DNA of 64,000 bases, taken from assembly GCA_028564705.1 (NCBI GenBank), contig JAPXFQ010000899.1, positions 3,038,001 through 3,102,000 on the forward strand, given 5' to 3'. This stretch comes from Apricaphanius iberus (lineage: Eukaryota > Chordata > Actinopteri > Cyprinodontiformes > Aphaniidae). The translations under genes and the position numbers were made by a program. The notes under the pieces were generated by a model. It did not search any database. It had not been told where the DNA came from and saw nothing but the letters and a program-made list of their open reading frames with translations. Below are positions 24,089 to 35,797 of the stretch, piece by piece. The first letter of the stretch is position 1, and every line of letters begins with the position of its first letter.

Positions 24089-24229
24089 TTATTCTTCTCT
24101 TCTACTTTGCGTTATGAATTGGGTGTTTGAACACAAACAAAGGGTGCTAATTAATCTTAAACTTATCACAATTAGTTTAAAACCAACTTAGATTCACTTC
24201 CAAAAACTCTTCAATGGGAAACCTAAGTC

Positions 24230-24650
24230 ATGCTCTTCTACATCCATGGGTCCCCCACTGTCCAAAAAATGAATGAGAGTCATTGGAGCAATAAGAATTA
24301 TTTTCTGAATCCTTTTGAAATGTGCCATGGATTGAACATATGCTAATATGAACATATGTCTGGGAATTTTAAAGACACATTTTGATTCAGACAAAGTGCT
24401 CGTTTTCGTCAGACGACAAAAGTTATTTCAGGTTCGATGTGAAAACACGTAGTAGACTACAACTGAAGGAGAAGAAAGATGGCCGTGAGTTCAGCAAGCT
24501 TTGGCTCCTTTCACGATGTAGGAAGGAGCATTAAACATAGAGAAAACCAATATAAATCTGGCCATACAGAAAGTCGCACCCTGGGGGAGAAAAAGCTGGT
24601 GGAGTGAGAGCCAGCATGCAGGCCAAGCTCTACAAGGTCTTTTAATTTTA
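24230..24650 (+). repeat. Dispersed exon-like cassette, copy 2
   Basis: Aligns by eye with copies 1 and 3: 'caatgga..caataa', 'aaagacacattttgat', 'gacgacaaaagttatttcagg', 'gttcagcaagctttgg', 'ttaaacata', 'gtggagtgagagccagcatg', 'tctacaaggtct'. The coding-like core at about 24478-24638 has lost its frame. Confidence 0.55.
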
Positions 24651-27278
24651 CTTTTTGTAGTTAGTTTCATCATTCATTCTTCTTTTACTCAAACGGAAAG
24701 TTCCTTTGTTTAACCTAGACCTTATTTTTAACAAATATTGGTTAAAGGAAGGCTTTTTGGGCAGATAAAGCCTTATTACAGGCTGCAGCCGCCTGCTCTC
24801 ATTGACTCCCATTATATGGATATACACGGAATATATATTTTTTTAAACTGTCCAGGTTAAAAAAAAGAACGACATTTCCCTTCAAGGGTTTTGTTGTGGT
24901 TACTTTTAATAGGGAAAACAAACTTATTTTGTCACACAACTATGGTCATGAGCGAAGAGCATCGCTTCATTATCCCTTTTTTTCTGTCTGCTATTGCCAT
25001 TCATTCATGGACAAAATAAAGCAGTCTGGTATTTCTATATAGATTGGGTCCCATATGCAAGTTGAAGGTTTAGGGGATGTTAATAATTTTGATCATTCCT
25101 AAAGTCTGACTGAATCAAAAAAGTCCAAACACATAGGAGGTCCTACAGTTCCTGCTGATGCTGCTTCACTTACTGAGGTAGAAAAAAAATCATCTTTTGG
25201 AGGATACCAAAGATTTTATTTTTAATAGAAGTAGTTTTATTCATGAAGAATCCTATAAAGCAATCACATGTGAGAACAGGGGGATAGTTGGCTCAACAGA
25301 GGTAATACTCATACATTACTCCTAAGGTTAATTGCATTTTTTTTTAAGGGGGCTACACTGTTTAATGCCAAACGAAATGAGCAAACAATGCAATGAACCA
25401 GTCTATCAATTTCTGAAGGTTTAGAGATGGAATTGATGAAACTTTTATTGGGAAGGGAGTTGATATAGATGACGAGCAAATAATTATTAGATAGGGGTGT
25501 GGTTTGATTTAATAATTGTTCCTAAAATGGTAATGTTTATTGAAAAGATCCTATATAAAATAAAATCAGCATAGAATGACACAGAGGGAATACCGCATTG
25601 GGGAATTTACATTTTATTTAATATTTTATGCATACTGGCTTTTGTGACGGTTTGACTAAATCTCCCCACATCCTTCATTTTTTTCATTTTCTAACAATAT
25701 GAAACAAACATTTGTCAATATAGGTTGCCATGAAAAAGGCATGGGAAAAGATAGGTGACAACTCCAGTCTTACTTAAATTTTTAAGAATAAATCTAAATG
25801 ATGAGTCTCCAACAGCAACAAGTCTCCAACTGCATCAGAACCTTATTATAATAATTAAAGATGGATTTTGTCATGGTATTCTCCAAATAAAATGTACTAA
25901 TAAATGAATGAAAGGGCTACCCAGCTGCCAGGCAACGAGCAGCACAGTAATTTGATTGTTAAACTGTAAGAGATGACTTCAGCACCACTGGCTAGGGGAG
26001 CCATTAATGCACTAATGCTATCCTTGGTATTTCTGCTCCTTTCAGTGGCTTCAACAAACAGATTATGTTTTTTGGGGATTCCTGTTGGGCAGTCAGCCCT
26101 CATATTCTTGTAATATGTCAGTAAACCCTCTAATACCTAAAAAAACATTTTTCTTTTGTTGTGTTTAGTTATTAGGTTTGGTAAAAATAGTAACTGTCCA
26201 GTTGAAAAGATAAATTACTAATCTAAGCAAACAAGAAAAAAGGATGAAAAAAAAAAAAACTGAAGTTGGTGCCACATGCAACTGGTCATATTCAGTTGTT
26301 CTCAGAATTAAAACTGATTTGATATAGATGCTTTGAAACCATTAATTATACTTGACAATAGCTCAGTAAGAGTGGTTTCACAACACAGATGCTCATGAGT
26401 GACTGGTCTGGTCATGCTCTGAATAGTAAACACCGTATTAAGTACATTTTGTTTTTCAAACAAATCCATATTACTACCCTTTTCCTAGTCAGGAAGCATC
26501 TTTAAGAAGCTTGTGCTTTCAATGTTGGCGTTGCAATGAACAGAATTATTCTTTTTATCTTTCCCTAAACCTGAAATAACATACTATTTACAAATAAACA
26601 AATATTTAGAAATTGTACAGATACATATGTAAGTAAAATCAGAATAATCAAAATAATGTGCATTTAACCACTAAATCAAAGTGATATATATATTTGAAAA
26701 ATATACATTTGCAATGTGTAAAATAAAACATCCTTTATTTGCACTTTTCCTCTTCTTGGCTTGTATTTTATGTCTGGTGTGAGGAATTCATTATCAAGCC
26801 TGCTCTTTGAAGTGTGTATTGCAAGTACAATCAAGTCTTTTATATAGTTTCACCAGTCTGACTCTCAGTCATCAGCATGTGTCTTTGGCCTGGCTGTTCT
26901 CAGCCTTAGGGCATGGCCTGTGCCTCTGTTGAGCTTTATAAAGCTTCAGCCAGCTTGATGTAAAGGCCAGCAGCTTTGCAGTTTAAGAAAAACACAAATA
27001 TCCAAACTGGTTTAAACTGTTTTCTATTTCATAGTTATGCCTAATATGTCTGGTACAAATCATTTCCTGTTTGTCTTATCTCTGAGACACAGGGCGAGAA
27101 CAATTGCCTTGAAGTCAATAAAAATTTGTAAAGCCATGAGGGAAAATTGTTTAAATGAACACTGAAACTGTATTTGGTATTCTTTCATATTTTTGAACAT
27201 CAATTTAAATGTTAGGATGAATCATGTGGGTAAAGATGGGCTACGCATGACAGCTGTTACTGAAGTTGCATCAAACAT
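24651..27278. other. Intergenic stretch downstream of the receptor gene
   Basis: AT-rich, only short ORFs. The last few hundred bases before 27279 should contain the 3' UTR of the minus-strand receptor gene. AATAAA-type signals on that strand occur but cannot be chosen between by eye. Confidence 0.45.
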
Positions 27279-27506
27279 TCAGCTCCTGGATGGCGCTCTA
27301 TCAACAATTTCTCTCTGGCGACTGCGGCAAGGACAGAGGTACCCTTTCAGATGCATGCGCACCTTGCTGTGCAGTGAGGCATAGATGAAAGGGTTGTAAC
27401 ATGCGGAACTCATAGCCACTAAATGACAGCAAACTTGCAGGACATTTATGTAGCGTTTTCCAATGATAACGAACTCTGGGTCCAAGTCCAACAAAAGGTT
27501 CAGCAC
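27279..27506 (-). CDS. prlhr: PrRP receptor-like GPCR, coding exon 3 (TM7 and C-tail)
   Basis: The exon begins after an acceptor (ttgtttag|GTG) at 27507-27508 and ends at its stop. It encodes the end of extracellular loop 3 (LDLDPEF), TM7 with CCHLVAMSSACYNPFIYA (NPxxY variant NPFIY) and a short basic tail with a Cys pair (YLCPCR) suited to palmitoylation. LAMSSACYNPFIYA-type TM7 is characteristic of prolactin-releasing-peptide receptors. The tail ends in PSRS, so I see no hydrophobic PDZ-binding end. It continues the frame of exon 2 in phase 0. Confidence 0.85.
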   Translation of the reverse strand: MLNLLLDLDPEFVIIGKRYINVLQVCCHLVAMSSACYNPFIYASLHSKVRMHLKGYLCPCRSRQREIVDRAPSRS

Positions 27507-27892
27507 CTAAACAATATAAAACATATGGAAGATATTGATTTTAGTTTAGGTACATCCAACTCCAACAAAAGGTTCAGCACAAAAAACAATACAAAAACAT
27601 ATGAAAGAAAATATTTTTGGGGTACATAAAAGGTAAAATATCTTGAATATGACATAAATAGTTCAGATTTTTTGTTTTGATGTTGCACTTCTCTTGACCA
27701 CAAAATGTGTTGCCTGCATTAGATAACTTTATTGTTGCCTTAATAGAAATCTCATTGTCTTAGTCATTGGCTGAAGCTAAGGGCTTGTCCAAGAGTGGCC
27801 AACACCAATGACAAAAGAGCTTGACTGCTGTCTTTAAAAACTCCAATCTCAAAGACACTTAACATAGGAGATTATTTCATGGCGCTTTAAAC

Positions 27893-27985
27893 CAGTGGTC
27901 CCCAACCATTTTTTCAGCATGGACAGACAATATTCACATAGACTGGCAGATAAATGCAACAAAATGAAAAGATACAACCAGCATA
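27893..27985 (+). mobile_element. hAT-like terminal fragment (left end)
   Basis: Starts with CAGTGGTCCCCAACC, the terminus of a common fish hAT group, and shares its next about 90 bp in inverse orientation with 18283-18415. No matching right end was found nearby. Confidence 0.5.
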
Positions 27986-28114
27986 TTAAACTGGGTTATT
28001 TTTATATATATTAATAACTGTAAAATCATTGTGTGCTCATAACTTTATTAGCAGCACCCCCTTATCAATGCACCAATACTGTAACACGAGCAACATCCTT
28101 TCTGTCCTCTAAAA

Positions 28115-28695
28115 CAGGGATCACACTGTGCGATCACAGCCGTTCCAGGTCTTTACCTTAATTGTAAAAAGAGTCGTGATGAAAAATGGTGGACATGCGT
28201 GTGATTTGCCGGTCTGTGGCCGTGTAGTGTGATGTGCTGCCCAACAGCGTATTTATCACACATAAAACCAAAACCAGCCTTCAGCAGTCTTCAGGCAGAG
28301 TCAAAGATTCTACGAATCCAGTCTGCCATTGAACAATTAAATTGCGCCCTGTGAGGGATGTGCTAGCTAGGACAATGCTAAAAAAGCTTACTTCAAGCTC
28401 TTTTTGACATTTTATTCACAGATAGACACTAAAGTATTAATACAGTTAGCGCTATTTTTACTTTTACTTTTCGCAATCTTGGCTCTATCCATTGATTTTA
28501 GTAATGTACGCTTTTAAGTGACATCACCGGTAATGTTGACTTTTGCCGCGTCCTGTTACAGCTAGACGTCATGCAGTTTGACCAACTGAAATCCAGGGCC
28601 ATGGAGTGTGACAGACCCCTAGAGCTTGGTAGAGCTTGCACTGTGTTGCATGAAGCACTCTTTTGAGATGCTCGAGAAACAGTGTGATCGCGCCT
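28115..28695. mobile_element. Possible MITE
   Basis: agg-gatcacactgtg (from 28116) and cagtgtgatcgcgcct (28680-28695) are inverted with a 10-bp core. The flanks show no clear TSD and the ends are uneven. Weak call. Confidence 0.25.
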
Positions 28696-28749
28696 TTAAG
28701 CTCTCTGTAATTAGGACAGGTAAACATCCGCTTCCTCTATAACTAGGGA

Positions 28750-29150
28750 AGTTTTTAAAGGTTTAGAGTATTGTAGTTTTTGAGTTACAGGTGAAATGGT
28801 GTGGTCCAGATGCAGGAAAAAGTGCTGAGACCTTATTGAAGTATCACAAATCCAAGAGTTGGTGTGATTTGTTCTCCTGGTGGTGTAGAAAATTCTAATT
28901 AAGTTTTTTAAATGTCTAAGTACTGTAGTTTTTTGAGTTATAGTTAAGATACTGTGGTCCAGATAGAGAAAAAGTGCTGAAATCAGCGTTTTTCAAGTTT
29001 AAACAATTCACAAAGATTTCACAAATCCCAGAGTTTGTTTAAATTTTTACTGTATGCTATTAGTGCATATTAATGTAGTCCGAGTCAGAAATGTCTAAGT
29101 AATGTAGTTTTTAAACTGGAGCAGAGTGAAGACGCTCAGAGTAGATAACA
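28750..29150 (+). repeat. Degenerate tandem repeat, ~150-175 bp period
   Basis: The block 'taagtactgtagttttttgag' followed by 'gtggtccagat' and 'aaaaagtgctga' appears at about 28765 and 28915, with a partial third copy near 29092 (gtctaagtaatgtagtttt). Noncoding. Confidence 0.6.
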
Positions 29151-30157
29151 TTTTGGTGTAACTGACCTAGTCCTTTCCCGAATCGGAAGCTATAAACTAA
29201 AACCAATTTCATCCTTGTACATTAGGTGAGAGACTTTGACAAAAAAAAATGTTAAGATCTACCTACTACTTTTTCCATGCTATTTCCAGAATGAATATAA
29301 TGTCAATGTAAATCTTTGTAAAAATATGATATCCAATACTTGCAAATAGTTTAAGAGAGCTAACGTCGACAGCTTTGACTGCCTATTTCCAAGTATCAGC
29401 TTCATTGACCACGGTCCCGTGTAGGGAATTCCACATGAGACATGGACAGGTGCATGTGAACTGTTGTCAAAAACTTAAAACAAGATGCCAAGGCGGACTG
29501 AGTTGTATGGTGCTACTTGGGGGCTTTCGGCTAGCATAACTGAAAGCCTCAACCGGGTTAGCCTTCAGTTGTTAACATTTGCAACCCAGCATCGTGTCAT
29601 TCCGGTCCCACTGCAGGTGCTATCCATACTGGGTGTTCTGGCCACCAGCTGTATAATATAACAATGAATAACTGCATATTATGCTTTAGGTGACAAAGGT
29701 TGTTGGAGCATCTAATAACACTCCGTCCCAAGCGCACACAAGACGCACCATGGATCTCGGTCTGCCTGTGACCTATTTCCTGCTAGTGAAGTTCCTCTTT
29801 TTAACAATCTTGGTCGTCTGCTGTTCATCCATGTCGCAAAAACAAGGTGTGGAAGAGGCGGTTGGTGAATATTTATTGGCGTGACTTTCATAAATACGCT
29901 CGTTTTATCCGTGACATTTGTCAACAAGCGCAAGTCTTTACGCACAAACTTGGGCGCATCCGACACGTTCAGAAAGCCCACGTTGGATCTTGCGTATTTG
30001 GAATATACAACCAAAATACACCGTTTTCTCTGCAAATTTGATAAATGAGGCCCATTGTGAGGGAGTGGTGGACAGGAACACAAGGGTGAACTCTGGGTAG
30101 ATGTATGGATGGAATGTTAGGCTAAACTTGTACTATATCTTGTAATATTCATATCAA
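29151..30157. other. Transposon debris in intron 2
   Basis: Contains aaatttgataaatgaggccc near 30035-30055, resembling the GGGCCTCATTTATCAAA terminus seen in some fish DNA transposons. A minus-strand frame of 123 codons (29712-30083) starts just right of it. I found no partner end, so the element is not delimited. Confidence 0.3.
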
Positions 30158-30385
30158 CTATATTTGAGTTTTAAAAAGACACATGATTACGTAGCCTACC
30201 ATATCAGCCTCTGGAGACCTCTGACGGACGCGACGGCATATGGTACAATTGGCCTTGTATTCATTGTCCCTCACGCATTGCAGCCACGGGTAGTCATTTT
30301 CCCATTCAATTCTGTATTTTTGTGCTCTTTTCTTTTTCGCCGGCTGCTCGGAGGTAGTCATTTTTAAATTTCCCGCTGTTGTCAC
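30158..30385 (-). pseudogene. hAT/ZBED-like zinc-finger exon fragment
   Basis: The minus-strand frame encodes a basic N-terminus, then KYRIEWENDYPWLQCV and DNEYKANCTICRR. This resembles the N-terminal zinc-finger module (aromatic-rich lead, C-x2-C) of hAT-type transposase-derived proteins. The His half of the finger is lost after a frameshift. No transposase core is nearby. Confidence 0.45.
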
Positions 30386-30935
30386 TTGTCATCGTTGCTA
30401 CGATACGTGACTCACAATGACTGAAACGACCAAATAACAGGGGATTTTCTGATGACGTTCAAAGATGTTAAAAATGCTACGCGGATCATAGATAAACAGG
30501 TGGAGAAATTAGTATCTACCGCACTGTTTTTTCTTTCTTTCTTATCATAGCATACAAATGTCTTCGTTCATAGTCTGACATATATTAGAAGCTATGTGTC
30601 CGTTATGTATTTGCACTGAATTAATTCTGAATAATACGGAACGAAGTGCATTCCGTAACAGTTCCATACGGAACAAGACATTTATGTGTCAAATTAGGGA
30701 CAATTCCGTATAACACGGAACGGTTGGCAACCCTAACTCTGTCACAGACACACAGAGCAGTTAGCCGATTGCTAGCGCTCCGTCCTCAGCCACTGCAGTG
30801 TAAATACAGAGACCTGGAGGTGACCAACATAGACTGTATAAAACAAATCAGGCTTTACGTCACTGTTAGAAACCCCCCTTATTAGAATACACTTCCGTAA
30901 ATCTGGAAATAAATGTGATATAGAGATGTGTAAAT

Positions 30936-31752
30936 AAATAAATAAATGGGGGATACATTAATATGGAAATAAATACATAAATAAATATGGAAATAAATAC
31001 ATAAATAGGGATATATTTAAATAAATACACATGAAGACATAATAAATAAATGTAGAGATCAATAAATAAATATGGAATTAAATAATTCGGTAGATGTGTA
31101 AATAAATAAATGTGCAAACAAATAAATAAAAGTGGAAATTAGTGAATAAATGTGTAAATAAACATTTTAATAAATACATGTGGACATAGAAATTGAAAAT
31201 AAATAAATGTGAACATATATAATTAAATAAATGTGTAAATAAATAATTAAATGAATGTGGAAATAAACAATTAAATTAATGTGAAAATAAGCATAGCAAC
31301 GAATAAATAAATATGTAGATAAATATATAAATAATTATGTGAATAAAAAAATAATTAAATATGTAAACAATAAATAGACATGAAAATAAATAGAAATGTT
31401 AAATAAATACATGTTGAAATACGTTACTAGTTCTTTAATTTATTCCCACTTATATTTATTTAGATAGTTCTTTATTTATTTTTATATGTATTATATTGAG
31501 TCATTTATTTATTCATTAACTATTTATTTAGTTCTTTATTTATTTACAAATGTATTTTAGACTGATTTATTTGTTTAACTCTAGATTTAATTTTCTCTAT
31601 TTATTTATATATTTACAAATGTATTTTACATTTTTTTATCTATTCCTGTATTTATTTATTCCCAATTGATTTTTTTATATATATATATTTACAAATGTAT
31701 TTTCTCACTTATTTATTTATTTATTTATATCCACATTTATTTATTTATTTAT
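30936..31752. repeat. Large A-rich / T-rich inverted low-complexity block
   Basis: About 30936-31430 is built of aaataaataaatg(t)gg-type units. About 31435-31752 is built of the complementary ttatttatttac(a) units, so the halves form a large imperfect inverted repeat. ORFs within it are composition artefacts. Confidence 0.75.
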
Positions 31753-32234
31753 TGTCAATTATGGCAGAGTTGGTCCTCCATACACTTGACTGAGGCAAGT
31801 GTCTTAACATGCGTCAAGAGACGGTTACCACCAGAAACACCAAGAGAATATGGTCATTTCCAAAATGATACATTGTTTAGACAATAAAAAATGAATAAAT
31901 ATAAATACTGTTACTTATTTTCTTCTTACTCTTTGTTTACTGCTGCAGACTAGTAAAAAATCACCCATGGCTTCAGGATTTGGGACCTTTCTTTTAAGCC
32001 GTTATGCTTGGACTGTGGGGTTATCTATTAAGAAGTTAATGATTATTTAAATAGGAAATTGAGTTAAAAGGTGGTGCACCACCAATGATTTTCCTATGTG
32101 AAAAGGTTTTAAAAAAGGAATATCTGAAGTGTTTTCGGTGATGGTAACTGGCTGATATAAAAGCAATAGGATGGATAAATTAAAATAGATATGTAACCAC
32201 AAGTTTTGGGGGGTATTAACCAATACAAATGTCT

Positions 32235-32482
32235 TTGGGTGACTTTGGCTGTCTGGGTAGAGTTGTTGGCTTGTAATTGGGGTTTTTTTAGGTTCAATTC
32301 CTATTTCTGCCTGTCACATCTCAATGTGCCCGCGTTCAAGGTACTTAACCCCAAGTTGCCTACCGATCGGTGATTTATGAATGTGTGCATGTTTGTGAGT
32401 GCAAACAGGTGAATGTGACTCCAGTGTAAAGCGCTTTGAGTGGTCAGTAATACTAAAAAAGCGCTATATAAGTTAAGTCCAT
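32235..32482 (+). mobile_element. tRNA-derived SINE
   Basis: A tRNA-like head has an A-box-like 'tggctgtctgggtagag' and a B box ggttcaattcc at 32291-32301. The body ('cttaaccccaagttgcc', 'cgatcggtgatttatgaatg') and the 3' end (gtaaagcgctttgagtggtcag ... aaaagcgctatataag) are typical of teleost SINEs whose tails are shared with LINEs. Plus orientation, antisense to the receptor gene. Confidence 0.75.
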
Positions 32483-32818
32483 TCCTGACACTATTTTACT
32501 CTCATAACAGGCATTTATTCTAATAAAAATTAATATAAATATCAGTATGTCACTTCCTGCCCTAAGCAGCCATAAAAAAATGTAACCACTGTAGTCAAAA
32601 AACGAGGGATATGGTCATCAACAACAATCAGGTAATAAATGTGCAGTTCGTGCAGTATGTGTGGTTCCACATACTCTGGTTTAAAAAATAACATACCAGT
32701 TTCAAAAACCACTGATTATTTCCAGTGTGTGAATTAACAAGGTGTTTTCTTTTATTGTTGTTCTGAAATATTCAAATTAGCATGTCTTTAACCATAAACC
32801 ATGTCTTTTTAAAAGTCA

Positions 32819-33112
32819 CTAAAGTCTAAGCCTTTGGTGCGAACAATTATCTGTTATATATAATTCCCCTCTCGCCCAATGTGGGTGGTGTTTGCCTTTC
32901 CAATCTCGGCTCGAGGCCCGGGAGTTTGAGGATCCTGCGCAGTATCTTTGCTTAGCAAGTACTGCACTTTTCTGGACTGAGATTTCTGAGGTTCTTCCAG
33001 TGATCTGCTGGAGCCATTCCTCCAGTTTGGGGGTCACTGCCCCAAGTGCTCCGAATACCGATACTACTGTCACCCTCACCTTCCAAGCCTTCTCTAGCTC
33101 CTCTCTGTGCAC
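32819..33112 (-). pseudogene. C-terminal fragment of a LINE pol (R2/R4/NeSL-like)
   Basis: The minus-strand translation carries VTVVSVFGALGAVTPKLEEW, LQQI and EISVQKSAVLAKQRY, the end of pol proteins of the mostly site-specific LINE group (R2, R4/Dong, NeSL). The exact clade is uncertain. RT and endonuclease are absent. It abuts the (TA)n run at its upstream side. Confidence 0.55.
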
Positions 33113-33124
33113 TTGGTATGTATG

Positions 33125-33174
<50 letters not shown>
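33113..33174. repeat. (TATG)n(TA)n microsatellite
   Basis: Three TATG units followed by about 21 uninterrupted TA dinucleotides. Confidence 0.95.
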
Positions 33175-33176
<2 letters not shown>

Positions 33177-33813
33177 AGAAAAAACTAAACATTATACCAT
33201 ACATAGCCTTAGCTAAATTGCTAATTAATAGTTTAGAGGATGTCAAAACATTCTGAAGAATGCGTGTGGTCACTATTTCTTACTGTCACTTCCTTTGCAT
33301 CACAAATACTATGCATGCAACAGCCCTGCAAGGTTACAAGTAGGTCTCTTGCAACATCTTTTGCTGTTGTATGAAAAAAGACTTTGCCACCTCTGTAACA
33401 TATTCAGAGTGATCTTAAAATCTTGGTCCCACCTAATACGACACTATATAACTTTACCTCCCCCTTTTGTCTTCATAATGATGAAATCCTAATCTTTTAG
33501 TCTTCATGGCTCATCAAGAAAATAAAATTGGCTTTATAGACTCTGCTATTTCAAGATGCTCCTCAGTCATAAATTATACAGAAAATCTGATCTTTCTGGC
33601 GATAAAAGTTTCATTTTTGGCCTCTCCCCTGCTATTGAGTTTATGATTTCCTGGTTGAAGGTAGAAGTAGAATGCAAAATTGACCATAAGGTCTTCTGAA
33701 ATTCATTTAAGCCAGACATAAATGGGGGTAAATAATAAATATATATTACTAATAAATAGTAATCATGATTAAACATCAATCAGCTAGTTGTGTGTTTTCA
33801 GATTATTAATTAC

Positions 33814-34211
33814 CTGGAGAGGCAGCCAGCACAGAGCAAATGCTAGTACTGAGGCCACCAACAGGGTGAAGGTCTTTTTTCTTCTTTGACTCCAGCGCTG
33901 TTGACTGTTGGATGGCTCACCCGGAACTGAATAGTGTTTAAGGCTAACAGTGATGGCACAGTAGGAGATGCTAACAGATAGCAGCGGGATCATGTAGGAG
34001 GTTAAAAGAATGAAGCAGGAGTACAATAATCGTAGATTGCCGCTATCGGGCCAAAATTCCTCACACACTACCAAGTCAATTCCACTGGGACGAAGATCCA
34101 GGTAGCGTGTGTAGAGAGACGGAGGTGTAGCCAATGCCAGAGACAAAAGCCAGACACCAAGAGTCACTGCCCCACAGCCCCAAACAGAAATTCTTTTCCT
34201 CACTGGGTGAG
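33814..34211 (-). CDS. prlhr: PrRP receptor-like GPCR, coding exon 2 (TM4 to TM6)
   Basis: The exon starts after acceptor cccag (34214-34212) and ends at CAG|GTAATT. With the single base carried from exon 1, it completes the codon after DRYIVV. It encodes HPVRKRISV (intracellular loop 2), TM4, extracellular loop 2 with VVCEEFWPDSG (the Cys that pairs with TM3, and the CEEFW signature of PrRP receptors), TM5, a basic loop 3 (SQRRKKTF) and TM6 with ALCWLPLQ (CWLP toggle). Length 398 bp, phase 1 to phase 0. No disabling change was seen. Confidence 0.88.
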
Positions 34212-35797
34212 CTGGGATCAGGAAATAGGAAACAAATGCAAATAAACAGAATTAGATTCCTTTCAAAAGGGTTATATCTATAAAAAGTACCTTAAAAAAA
34301 GTATTGTGTGTTTGTGTCGATATGTTTAGTTTTAAAGGCACTGAATAGACAGACTTTGATAAACTTGTTGTCACCCCTGATTATTAAGTGTTAAACACAC
34401 TAAATTGAATTCATATTTTATTCTAGTACAAAATTTGAAAATTAAGAAATTTGAAAAATATAACTTTTGGTTTGACTTACGATTCTGATATTAAGAAAAA
34501 CTGCTTTCAAAATAAGAAAGTACACTTAGAATAAATGTAACTGTAACCTGTTTTAAAATTTTCTTTGTAACGTTCACAAATGTTTTTTGTAATTTCTAAA
34601 AGCAATCCATTACTCTGTGTAAATATGTAATGACATAGAGGCCCATCTTTTTTGGCAACTTCTCATTACGCTAGATGAGCAGCCACACTTATCTTGCTGC
34701 TACAAACAATAAAGATGAGTTCCTGCAGGTAAACCATCAGAGAACTGCAGTAAACAGTGGCATAAGGTATCCATTACGATCAATAAATGGTATCACCTTG
34801 CTAAATTACTGATTGGGATTGAAGCAGAAAACAGGCTGTTTCTTATCAAACATCCCGTATGAAGTATTCTAAAGCCGGAGAGAGTCACTGTCTTTATATT
34901 CAAATCTAAATTGAGCTTTTAGCCAAAAGCGGACAAATAGATGATACAGAAAGGCAGCCTTTATCCCAGTTTACATGTCACACAGAAAATTAAATTATTG
35001 TAAGAAGTGATTTCACCACTTTTATTCTTGCAAAACATGACCCTTTCACTTTGGATTTTTCTGGTTGGTCTAGAGCTTCACACAAATGTTAAAAAAATGC
35101 TTGCAGGAGTGAAGCAGAGGGAGCAAAAGCAGGATAGGCGTAATGAGCGAAGACATTGACAACAATAACACTGTAGGAAAGTGCATTTTGTAAGTACTTT
35201 ACTGTTTGGTTGAGTTACACTGGTTGACACTGTATTGTTGTGTACCTGTCTTGTTAGTCCAACTTTCTGTAGTCTCTTCACTTCCTGTAAAAAGCTCGGC
35301 TGAGGCTAAGTTGGAGTTGCATGCAGAGAAATTAGATTTTCTGATCACATTATCTGTGTGGTTTTTCTCCAACTGTAGTTCAGTTAACCTTTATTCGGAC
35401 TAAGGTGTATATACATGCATTTCAAAAGTCCAATTTCAGTTACAATAAGGCCGTAATTCCGCACTGACTTATGTTTTCTTATTTAGCAAAGAAACACTCC
35501 GGATAAAGATCTATGATATTAGTTTATCAAAATTATTACTATTATTTTGTTGTTGTTGTGCAATTATTGTTTAATTGATTGTAAGATATTTATTTTAGAT
35601 ATCTTCACTGGGATGCAAACAAATTTGGATTTTAATAGTAAACTGCAGTATTCTCTTACTGGATTAAATCAGTGAGGGATTTACTGTTTTAATGTGAATT
35701 TATTTATTTTTGTTTAGTTGAATATTTTAAAGAGATTATACTTATACAATATATGATATAAATCTATATGGCAAAGTATGAGTGTTAAGATATTTAC
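34212..35797 (-). other. Intron 1 of the receptor coding region
   Basis: 1,586 bp with donor GTAG|GTAAAT and acceptor cccag. It interrupts the frame directly after the DRY motif region, a common GPCR intron position. AT-rich, no recognised repeat or RNA gene. Confidence 0.8.

Larger units (their letters stand above)
27507..33813 (-). other. Intron 2 of the receptor gene (6.3 kb)
   Basis: Bounded by donor CAG|GTAATT (33814/33813) and acceptor TAG (27508-27507). It holds hAT fragments, a tandem repeat, a hAT-type zinc-finger fragment, an A-rich/T-rich inverted structure, a SINE, a LINE C-terminus and a (TA)n microsatellite. No second host gene was found inside. Confidence 0.75.

Noticed and set aside
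27500..27703. ORF next to receptor exon 3, including codons upstream of 27507
   Set aside because: It crosses a canonical acceptor and only the part below 27507 continues the receptor frame.
31000..31752. CRISPR-like or satellite array
   Set aside because: Units are low-complexity AT repeats of irregular length without distinct spacers.
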